A stretch of 64,000 bases of DNA, from assembly GCF_000213175.1 (NCBI RefSeq), contig NW_009799102.1:2026403-2090402 (forward strand). The letters are read 5' to 3'. Source of the stretch: Neurospora tetrasperma FGSC 2508 (Eukaryota; Ascomycota; Sordariomycetes; Sordariales; Sordariaceae). The translations under genes and the position numbers were made by a program. Under the pieces are notes generated by a model, which had not been told where the DNA came from, made no database searches, and worked only from the letters and a program-made list of their open reading frames with translations. Positions 13,452-23,318 of this stretch are shown here, piece after piece. Position 1 is the stretch's first letter; every line of letters begins with the position of its first letter.

Positions 13452-13768
13452 TACCGTATAATTTCGGGGCGTTCGTTTTTAGCTTCCAAGGAAACCAGGC
13501 AGAATCTGTAAGCATACTGCCCGAATATGTGCACTTTATGCCCGCAAAAAATAGTGGGGGAGACATATTGCTATCCTAAGGTACTGTAAATTCGATTTCT
13601 CTAATTCCCTGCCTTTTCCCACCTATTCTTCGAGGGCGCTGGAGGGTGGAGATACCCAAATCACCGTCTTGCATACAATTTCTGGCAGACATGAATGTTG
13701 CGGTATGCTTACAGTTCATGCCTGATTTCCCTGGAAGCTAAAAACGAACGCCCCGAAATTATACGGTA
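13452..13768. repeat. Imperfect inverted repeat, 66-bp arms with a 185-bp spacer
   Basis: The left arm 13452-13517 and the right arm 13703-13768 are reverse complements with 5 mismatches in 66. The outer 37 bases (starting TACCGTATAATTTCGG) are identical. The spacer is ordinary sequence. Outside the arms similarity stops at once, and I see no clear target-site duplication. It could be a foldback/MITE-like element, or an inverted duplication of the tail of the adjacent minus-strand ORF. Confidence 0.85.
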
Positions 13769-14498
13769 TGTTTCTGACCTCCATCCGTTCAACCCTACAT
13801 ACAGCTAAGGTAGCACGAGCTCCGTCTGTACCGGCTCTCCAAGCCACACATCCAGTCAGTCCATCGTGCTCACGTGAAATGGAAGTTTCCGTCGAAATCG
13901 CAAACATGTCGAATGGGTGGCCACCCGTGCCTTCCAAGCTCAAACTTTCTCTCACCGCTGGAAAATACAAAGATGGGTTGGGAGATGATGGACGCTGCAC
14001 CTGGAAGAAGAAGAGATTGTCGTAGATGTCAATCAAACTGAAGCGATTCAAGGAACACAAGACGCGCCCCTTTTCGTCATGTGAAGGACAAGTCGCTTCG
14101 GATTTTGGATTCGAGATTGCATCGATCTGTCCATTTTCCAGAAGGCAGCATAAATTGCCTGATAGGAGACAGAGGTTGCACTTGTCCGGTTCCCATGCAC
14201 ACCGATGACTCCACCGAAGCCTTTCCACGTTCAAAGAAGCCCTTCGAGACGGCAGCCCCGAGCCAGGTTTTCGGGTGCCTCCACCAAAAGACGAATCCAA
14301 GGCTTGAGAGTCGATCGAAGCCACAGAATCGATGGTGTTGCCAAACCATCCAGAACAACCCAATGAGGCCAAATGAGCCCATAAAGCGCTAACTTGATTT
14401 TGAACAACATGCCAATGGTGTGCAATGATCATTTGCGCCGTTATCTCCTTTTGGTGTCTCCATGGGCTCGAAAGGGAATTGCATGGCGGCATGGACAT
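13716..14498 (-). CDS. Unassigned open reading frame, 260 codons
   Basis: This ATG-led frame on the minus strand is longer than chance would usually give at this base composition. I do not recognise the product. Its middle has a Cys-rich patch (CNLCLLSGNLCCLLE, about residues 112-126) and it lacks an obvious signal peptide or membrane helix. Its last 17 or so codons lie in the right arm of the inverted repeat, so its end was copied in inverted orientation about 0.2 kb further on. Codon choice is mixed and does not clearly favour C/T in third position as in the named genes. It may be non-coding; treat it as a candidate only. Confidence 0.25.
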   Translation of the reverse strand: MSMPPCNSLSSPWRHQKEITAQMIIAHHWHVVQNQVSALWAHLASLGCSGWFGNTIDSVASIDSQALDSSFGGGTRKPGSGLPSRRASLNVERLRWSHRCAWEPDKCNLCLLSGNLCCLLENGQIDAISNPKSEATCPSHDEKGRVLCSLNRFSLIDIYDNLFFFQVQRPSSPNPSLYFPAVRESLSLEGTGGHPFDMFAISTETSISREHDGLTGCVAWRAGTDGARATLAVCRVERMEVRNIPYNFGAFVFSFQGNQA

Positions 14499-15507
14499 GC
14501 GGTGTCAATAAAAGATGGGGCTTGAGCTGAATTGGAAACGGCTTTCTGCTGCTAAACAACACTAGTGATTACTTGTCATCCGATTACCCGTGCCTTCTTG
14601 GTTGCCCGGTTTCAATATGGGAAATTCCGGTCAGAAGTTAGTGCTGATAGTGCAGTAACAGTATCGAGGTTGCCCAAGCCTTGATGGGACTGAGTGGAAA
14701 GATGGATTTGTTAGGCTGCTAACGTCTGGTGTATGTTTTTTTTTCCCCGACCGTACAGGATCATTGGCCGCCGGTTGAAGAAACGTTGAGGTTTGTGCCG
14801 AAGATTTGCTAGATTTGCATTTGCGTGTGTACAACGCAACGACAACAACGGGAATGACGGGAATCAACCAACCCTCCTGCTGTCGGCCAAGACAATGCGA
14901 TCGCTCCTGGTTGCAAGGTGTCCTCGGCATGCCGCTGTTCGCTCTCCTATCGCATCTTGGCATATTGTAGTGTTTCAGTGTTTGTCCATCACATCCGCGA
15001 CCCGACGTTCATCGCGGGAAGACACGGTGACATGAATGGAAGATGTGAAGATGACTCTTTGCCATTGCGGAAGCACACACGGCACGGTAGTATAGTGTAG
15101 TGTAGTGTAGTGTAGTAGTGTATACTACCTACCTACTGGAGGACTGGAGTCATCAGCGGCGGAATCCACCCCGAGCTGCCCACTTTCCCACCCATGGTGT
15201 TCCTTGGGACAAAACGCCTCGATCTTCATCCCGATCATTCTAGCTCAACCTTGTGCATGTATACTACGCTGGAGGTGCATGACAAAAAAAAACTTTGCCA
15301 ACTGGTGATTGCGTCCAAGTTTGACTTTTGCGCCTCGTCAAACACTGCTGTACATTATGTCTGTATTCTCACATTATGTAATATGGAACAACTTGCTGTG
15401 TGGTTGATCAGACCCAAGACGTGAAATACAGAAAGTACCCAAGTACGTACCTACCTAGCGACCTATGTATCGACATCGATGGGGCGCTTGGATCAGGCAG
15501 ATCCATG
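14499..15507. other. Intergenic with a (TAGTG)n-like repeat
   Basis: No gene seen. A short tandem repeat of GTAGT/TAGTG units lies at about 15087-15122 and passes into TATACTACCTACCTACTGG. ACCTACCTA occurs again near 15449. The rest is unremarkable. Confidence 0.5.
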
Positions 15508-16724
15508 ACAATTCAGTGGACGTTAATCATTGCTGTGCTGACCTAAACCCAAAGGGGATAACACCCCTTGCCGTAGCTCCGTGCCCGCGCGCTGGCAGCC
15601 TCTCTTCGCCGCCCCAGGTCCGGGCCATCACGTCATAGTCCCCTTTGGCGAACTGGGGCCCTGCCAACTTTCGCTCCATCCCGGGCAGGTTCCATCCACG
15701 GGTTCCCGTTGCAGGTCTTGGCAAGTTTGCTGTAGAGGTAGAGGTAGAGGTAGGTCCATAGTCGGGGGCCAGTGGCATCGCTCGCTGCCATCCACCACCA
15801 CAGACAGAGTCAAGTTTCCAGCCTGGCTTTTGTGCCTTCCTCTCTCGACTGTGGTAAACACCTGCGGCTGCACCTGACTGGCAGACCGATTTGTTCCAGG
15901 TTAGTGAGCCTCCAGACTGAGCCTGCCAACTGGACCACCCACGTTGACGAACCAGGAAGCCCGCCCACTGCCGCTCTAACACGCCTTGACACGCCCGTCC
16001 TTAGTAGTCCACTTCCAGAGTGCACCGTCCGTCCGCCTGGAGCCAAGTTCAAGTCTCTCTGCTTCTCGAGAGTGCAGGTCTGTCTCCAGGGCTTTGTTTC
16101 CCACTCGTCCAGTTGTCGAGACCCCGAAGTTCCAACTTGGCCGTTCCGGCTGCTGCACCGGCCTAACACACCCACATCCCGTCGATTCATCCGCCGAACA
16201 TCCATACCTCTAGTCTTCTTTCCTCCCGTCTACCGTACACCTCGCCTCCAAACTGAAGCCTCCAAACCTCCGTCGTCAAGGATCCACGCAGACAGACCGT
16301 CCTCCTACCGAACACGCACCCGCACAGCCAGCAGCAGCACACCACAGACAGACGGTCAACAACATCCAACTTGTACTATTCACCTAAAGACAACCAAGTC
16401 CGCACTAGTCCCTCTTCACACTAAGTATACCCAGCCTGATCTTGATTCAGGCCCCGTCCGAACGAAACAAACCCTGTCCCACCGCGCCTTGTCCTGCTAC
16501 AGTCTACGAGTGCCCTCTGCCTGTCCAAGACGCCGGCCACCAAGCAACCCGCTACGCCAGAACCCTCGACGAACCTTTGACACAAAGCTGGCCCCTATTG
16601 ACCCCAACAACATAGCGCACGCGCCATAATATCCATTCGTGTTGCCGAGCACCACGACACTACTCAACAGTTAATAATCGACACTTGCTTAAGCTGGACT
16701 TTGGAGAGATACTGCACATGAGGA
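15508..16724 (+). promoter_or_regulatory. Long ATG-free leader of the hybrid histidine kinase
   Basis: From 15508 to 16717 the plus strand has no ATG at all (1,210 nt, read line by line). The sequence is C-rich and pyrimidine-rich like fungal 5' UTRs. The first ATG is at 16718, seven bases before the kinase start. The simplest reading is a 5' UTR of up to about 1.2 kb under selection against upstream AUGs. A GTG-led 285-codon frame inside contains no Met and is not counted as a gene. GAGGTA repeats lie at 15734-15752. TSS and introns within the leader are unknown. Confidence 0.6.
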
Positions 16725-16762
16725 ATGCGATTTTTCAGCCTTCATCGCCGAAGCCACAGTAA
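16718..16762 (+). promoter_or_regulatory. Overlapping upstream ORF, 14 codons
   Basis: The only upstream ATG of the leader opens a 14-codon frame that ends TAA at 16760-16762, inside the kinase coding sequence and out of frame with it. Its context has C at -3 (weak), while the kinase ATG at 16725 has G at -3. Leaky scanning past the first ATG would therefore be expected. Confidence 0.55.
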
Positions 16763-19700
16763 AGAGAAAGAGAAAGAGAAGGAGAAGGAGAAAAGAAAGA
16801 GCATATCCTTGCCTCTTCTGCGCCCTCGCTCCACCGAAAGACCAAGAACAACCGAATCCACGCTCACATCCACTACCACTACGACTCCCGCTCTCACTCC
16901 TACTTCCACTCTCACAATCACAGATACTACGGCGGCCACGACGCCTACAATCACGACCGCGAAGCCAGTCACGCCCCCACGCACGACGACTCCTCCCAGG
17001 ACTGTCATCGAGTCACCCGACAGTCACTGTTCCAACCAGTGCGCCATTGCGCGAACCCACACCGGTCCTACCGATGATTATGCCCTGAATCCTCCAGAGG
17101 CTTCTGCGCCGTCTGAACAGCTTGAACATCAGGACCAAATGACTGGCGTCAACGGGAGAGGAGGGCTAGGGTCGCTTCAACTTTCAACGCCGCATTCACG
17201 GGCTTCCAATCAGCACGCTCTTGCACCCGTCGTGGATGATATCCGGTCTCGGGATTCGGTGCGCAAGCCCTCCAGGCTTTCTTCCGAGGTTAGCTTCAAC
17301 GATAGCCCTTCCAGCGAACCGACATCTGAAGAGAGGGACTTGCAGCAGGCAGAGAATGGAAAGAGGACAGTCGGGGAATCGCAGCGGGGTAAGATGGATA
17401 CGTCCGAGGCACAACGGCAGCTAAGTCAATACCGTTTGCACTTGGCCCGCGAGATGGAAAAAAGAGAGATTGTTGCGGCAACGGAGAACCGGCTGGCCAT
17501 CCCGGGCCCGGTCCGCGTATCTCCGATACAGGAGGAGGCCAGCAGTCCCTCGCCACAGCTCCCCCAGAGCGGCAGCGAGCCAACCACGACATCGACCGAG
17601 TCTGGGAATACCATCCGCGGCGGTGTCACCCCCGGCTTGACGGCTAGAACTCCTTCATACCCCTTCCCGCGCATGGCATCCTCGCCCGGCTTTCCACACA
17701 GTGGCCTGCCATTTCACCGCCCGTTTACCACGCTCTCACCAACTACATTTCCGACTACGCATTCGTCTACGGGGGCTCACGTCTCGTTTGCCGGCATTCA
17801 GGGCCTTGACCATTCTGTCTCCAACCCCTCTACTCCTGCCTCAGCAATGACCTTTCTGCCTCCAGGGTGCTCCGGTACTGTGCAAGGTGAATTTTCGACA
17901 CCCAATCTATATGACTTGACCCTCATGCTTTCGGCTGAGCCGGGCTTGGATGCATGGTGGCACACAGTTGTTCAGATCATGACTGAAGTGTACAGGGCTG
18001 AAAGGGTAACCCTGGCTGTGCCTGCCGATCCGACGGATATTGAGAACGTGCCATGGGGCCAAAAGGCAACGTACAACCCCCACCAGGAGGATGGCCTGAG
18101 CCTAGGCTATCTTGCTAGAGGCTCGAGCTTTGTCCACAGCAGTACCGACGATATCACCGACCTCTATCAGAACAACGACGAATCTCTTAAGCCCAAGGGC
18201 TTAGCGCGCCCCGGCCTGCCGAGCCGACACTCGTTCTCTTCTTATGAAGACAGCAAGGACAAGAAGGAGTCGGTTGAACGAACGCCAGTGACACCCCTTC
18301 GGCCACCAATGGCATCGCGAAGCAAGACTGCTCACCCAGGTGTCGGACGCGATCGAGATGTGAGTAAGGATGATGATGTTGCTGTGAGCTTGAACCGTGA
18401 AGCTTTGGCAGAGCATGACGCCCTTGAGGGCCAGCAGCCCATTCCAAGCTGGGAAGCACCAATAACCAACAAGAGAGAAGGGCACGGGAAGCTCTTGAAT
18501 GTTCTCCAGGCATTGGATTACGAGGCCGATCCATTAATCGATCACAATGGGGTATTGCGGGTTTTGGAACGTGGTCGCGTTGTTGCTCTTACTAGGTCAT
18601 ACCCGTATCTTACACAAACATCGTCAACCGACAGCAAAGCCGCCGACCCCAGAGTTGCGACGCGCAGCCAGTCGCCAGAGGGGCCACGGAAAAAAATCAA
18701 GAAAATTCGCACGCGATCCGAGTCAGCGACTAAACTCTCTGCGCTTCTGGGCAGTGCGACTTTGTCAACCGCCGCAGGCAGGACCTCGGGCGGGCACGGC
18801 TTGGACAAGAAAGCTACCGGAATTGCCTCTCGCTTGGATGACGAATACCCAAGACCCCCGACACCCAAGTATGAGGAGTACGAGCAGGCACCACCATCTC
18901 CGTGGTCTCAATCCCCGGCCCCGTCCCCCGCTGTGAGGGCTGACCCTAGCGAAAATCCGTTCTTTGCGGATGCCATGGTCGATGAGGAGTCGTTTAATCC
19001 AGGTTCGGCTCCTCCTGACTACTCAGCTCTGCAACCACCTGAGGCTATTGGGGTTGATAACTCGTGGACGGTGTTGCATATCCCTTTAACCCATGTCCTA
19101 CTGTCGAAACCTCAGCAGCCAGGCTTCAAGCTGGATTCGACGTTTTTGGAGCAAAAGATGTCACAACGGGGCAAGTCAAGTCACACGCCGACAATTCCTA
19201 TCCCCTACCAAGAACCTGCCGCCAAGGAAAAGCACGCCCCGATTGCGATTCTGTCTATACTCAGCCCCATTATCCCGTATCCCACCAATCTACGCCACTC
19301 GTTGGAGCACTTGGCACCACATCTGGCCACATCTTTTTCTCTGTGTCGTCACTATACTAACCTCGAAACGGAGCTGAACGGACTCCAGAAACGAAGGCCA
19401 CAGACGGTTGGCTTTGGTGCGTTGGGTCCTGACGGACGTCCGCTGGCTGGTCCTACCGCTTTCACAATGGGATACCTCCCAACCGATGACAGCATCTCTC
19501 AGCAGTCGCACGCTGGCAGCATAACCAGCCCTAGCGAGTACTCTGGTCCCTCTCGCAGTGTCATCCACTCTCCGAATGGGACGCCTACTTGGGATTCCTC
19601 GGCACTGAGTTATCTGATGGACAAGAGGTCATCCTCTGCCAGCCCAGCTCCTGTCGCCGCTGGGGACAGTTACTTCACCACCACGCCAAAGCCGGGAGGT

Positions 19701-22700
19701 ACTGGTGTGGGACAACGAACCAAGACAGGATCACGAGAAAGTACAACCCTTGAAAGGAAGGGTTCCTTGAAGATACCTGGAGGGAAGTCCCAGTGGCAGG
19801 ATGCAGCTGGTGTCGCGCCCGTGTCGCAGGAGTCTCAGGGAAGCGGAGAAAGCAACCGCCGGAGTATTGATGAACCTTCGCCGACAAACTCACAACAGAA
19901 GACTGCCGTTCTCAAAGAGCAGCGGGAAGAAAGAGGCGGCTTCGCAAGCAATCAGTCAGCCGAGACTCAACGGAGAAAGCCTGCCGGTACTCCCACAGGT
20001 CAGCATCGGCACACGCAGTTGCACTCATATGGTGCCGACTTTGCCACCACCTTCCAGTCCCTTCCTCCGAGCTCCACCGTCGGCAAAGGTATAAACCAGG
20101 GCGCAACGGCATCTAGGCAAGGATCGATCTCATCGACAGACATGACACCACCATCGGACAAGCTCAAAGGCCTTATCCTTGACTCTTTGCCCGCTCATGT
20201 CTTCGTAGCCCTTCCACAAACGGGTGAAATCGTCTGGGTGAACAGTCGGTTCTTGACATACCGCGGGCAAACCTCTGATGATTTGGCCGCAGACCCTTGG
20301 GGAAGCATCCACCCTGAAGACAGAGAAAAATACCTTCGTAAATGGAGTGCGTCTGTCCGTACCGGGGATCCGCTTTCAGAGACCGTAAGAATCCGTCGCT
20401 TCGACGGGGCTTATCGGTGGTTCCAAGCGCGGGCTGTCGCCTCCAAGGACAAGCGGGGTGTTATCATGCAGTTCCTGGGTTCATATATGGATATCCATGA
20501 TCAGCATGTCGCACAGCTCAGAGCAGCACGGCAGGAAGAGATCGAGGTATCGGAGGCAAAACATCGTCTGCTTGCTAACTTAATCCCCCAAATCATCTTC
20601 ACTGCAACTGAAGACGAGGGTATCACTTTCGCGAACGAGCAATGGCTTTCTTATACCGGACAAGGCTTTGATGATGTTCTCGGACTTGGCTTCATGGATT
20701 TCGTGCACCCAGAGGATCTGGCTAAATGCCGGATTCCCCTCGAACGACCCACCTCACCGCATGTCAGGCAGGACAAGACAAAGCACGACCATCCGCCTTC
20801 GCCCAGCAAGTTTGGCATGGCCGCTATGGGCAAACAGCCTGCTACCCCTCACGTTGAAAATGTGTCTGGGCTCGTACACCCAGCTCTCACCCGACACAGC
20901 AGTAGCACCAGCAGTTCTGCTAACGATCTCGCCGGTCCTAATCTGTCCGAGCTTGCCAGGCAGGGAGTCATCAAAATCAGCACCGACAGCAAGGGCCAGC
21001 TCTCATACACAACAGAGATCCGACTTCGTTCCAAGACCGGCGAGTACCGCTGGCATCTCATTCGATGCGTTGAGATTGACAATGTCGACTTTGGTAATGG
21101 CGCTAGCTCTTATTTCGGCTCTGCCACCGACATCAACGATTTGAAACTCCTGGAAACCAAGTTAAAGGAGGCTATGGAGTCGAAGAGCCGTTTCCTTAGC
21201 AACATGTCGCATGAGATCCGAACCCCTCTTATTGGCATTTCTGGTATGGTCAGTTTCCTTCAGGATACCACACTCAACGAGGAGCAACGTGATTACACAA
21301 ATACCATTCAGACCAGCGCCAACAGTCTGATCATGATCATCAACGATATCCTGGATCTTTCCAAGGTTGATGCAGGCATGATGAAGTTGAACTACGAATG
21401 GTTTCACACGCGCTCTCTCATCGAGGATGTCAACGAGCTGGTGTCCACCATGGCGATCGCCAAGCGTCTCGAGCTCAACTATGTTGTCGAAGAAGACGTC
21501 CCTGCATGGGTCAAGGGTGATAAGGTCCGAATTCGCCAGGTCTTGCTCAACGTCATCGGCAATGCCATCAAGTTCACTAATGAAGGAGAGGTATTCAGCC
21601 GCTGTAAGGTTGTTGTTCCCAACCATGGCCATTTGTACGAGAACGAGATTATGCTTGAGTTCTCCATCATTGACACTGGAAGAGGCTTCACCGAGGAGGA
21701 AGCCGAGTTGATCTTCAAACCCTTCAGCCAGATTGATGGAAGCAGTACCCGCCAACACGGTGGAAGTGGCCTAGGTTTGGTCATTTCGCGACAACTGGTC
21801 GAGCTACACGGCGGTAAGATGGACGGTAAGGCGGTGCTAGGAAAGGGATCAACGTTCACCTTTACCGCAAGGTTTGGGCTTCCCACAGAATCCGACAACC
21901 CTGACCTGGCTGCACCACCTGCGCCTACGCCAGGCCTTATACCGGAAATGAACATTCTCCGTCGGTCCTCCATGGCATCCCCTCACAGTAGGCCATATCT
22001 CACTTCTGCACCTTCATCGGGCTCAGTGGTACCTGTTGAGTCTGACACTAGATCGCCGGCAGCAGTCTCCACCGGTAGCTCGGAACCGTCTATCCACTCG
22101 TCACGCACCCGAAACACTGAGCGCTCATCCATATCGTCTGTCAACGTCGGGTCCTTAGCACGATTTAGCGAGGCAGCTCGTGCTAGTGGGCACGATTTGT
22201 CCCAGATGAAGCTTGAGATGCCTCATGGCAGAGGAGGAGGTGGCTCCGACGCGGGCACTACCCCAACGCCTAGCAACTCCAGCAACGAGCGCCTGTCGAG
22301 GCCTACCATTAAAGAGGGCGGTGGTTCAGAAGATAGCGATGGGTTTCACACATCCCTTTTCTCCATCTTGATTATCTGCCCGCAAACGCACAGCCGCGAG
22401 GCCACGACGAAGCATATCGAGATGACGCTGCCAAAGAGTAACCCTCACCAGATCACAGCGGTCGCATCTGTTCAGGAGGCGCGCAAGCTGATCGGTGGTG
22501 AGGACCCCGTCTTCTTCACGCACGTGGTGGTTAACCTTCCGACGCCTGAGCAGATCATTGAGTTGATGGATGAAGTCCAGCGCTCAACCATGATTGGCCG
22601 CGGCGTTACCATCCTCATTCTCTCCGACTCGGTACAGCGACAGGCGGTTCTGAAGCAGGTAGCCGGTACCCAGTATGAGGACATTTTGTCTGAAAACCGG

Positions 22701-23318
22701 GTGACCTATATCTACAAACCTGTCAAGCCATCACGGTTCGCGGTGATCTTTGATCCGGCCAAGGAGCGTGATCTCAGCATCGACCGGAACAGATCAACGG
22801 CAGAGCAGTTGGTGGAAAACCAAAAGCAGAGTTACCTTGAGGTGGAGAAGCGCATGGGCAACAAGGGGTACAAGGTCCTCTTAGTTGAGGATAACTTGGT
22901 CAACCAAAAGGTGCTGCAAAAGTATCTCAAGAAGGTCGGCGTGGACGTGGAGTTGGTCGCAGACGGAGTAGAGTGCACTGATGTCGTGTTTTCGCGGCCT
23001 CATGATTACTTTTCGTTGATCTTGGTATGTCTTATCACCCCCGCCGTCTGTTGTTTAGCAAGTGAGCTCTGTACCTAACCATCGTCCCAACAGTGCGATC
23101 TCCACATGCCACGCAAGGACGGATATCAAGCCTGCCGCGAGATTCGTGAATGGGAAGCCAAGGGCAACTTCCCAGGGAGGGCGTTACCCATCATCGCCCT
23201 GTCGGCAAACGTCATGAGTGACGTCCAGGATAAGTGTCTCCAAGCAGGGTTCAACGACTACGTAACGAAACCTGTCGACTTTATCAACCTGAGTAATGCT
23301 CTCTCGAGGTTCTTCTAA
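16725..23318 (+). CDS. Hybrid histidine kinase with split GAF-like region, two PAS domains, HisKA-HATPase and receiver
   Basis: Exons 16725-23024 and 23094-23318 encode 2,174 residues. The 69-bp intron (GTATGT, CCTAACC, CAACAG) falls inside the receiver, just before the phosphoacceptor. Order: basic/acidic KE tract (12-25) and Thr/Pro-rich tail; GAF-like halves at about 390-440 and 775-885, separated by some 330 disordered residues; Ser/Pro-rich linker; PAS1 about 1147-1260; PAS2 about 1279-1485, with an inserted Ser/Pro-rich loop. HisKA follows with SNMSHEIRTP (H1496), then the N box NVIGNAIKF (N1613), G1 DTGRGF (1650), FKPFSQID and G2 GGSGLGL (1679). A receiver-like fold without acid residues (about 1875-2000) precedes the true receiver: E2055/D2056, D2102 in CDLHMPRKDG, S2137 and K2159 in VTKP. 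It should autophosphorylate H1496 and relay to D2102, then to the HPt protein and its response regulators. There are no membrane helices, so it is probably cytosolic. The ligand is unknown. Confidence 0.95.
16761..16800 (+). repeat. Purine microsatellite within the kinase coding region
   Basis: AAAGAG/AAGGAG repeats encode an alternating Lys-Glu run (residues 13-25). This kind of tract varies in length between strains. Confidence 0.8.

Noticed and set aside
15772-16629. 285-codon frame upstream of the histidine kinase
   Set aside because: It begins with GTG and contains no Met. The lack of stops follows from C-rich leader sequence, and the same stretch is better explained as an ATG-free 5' UTR.
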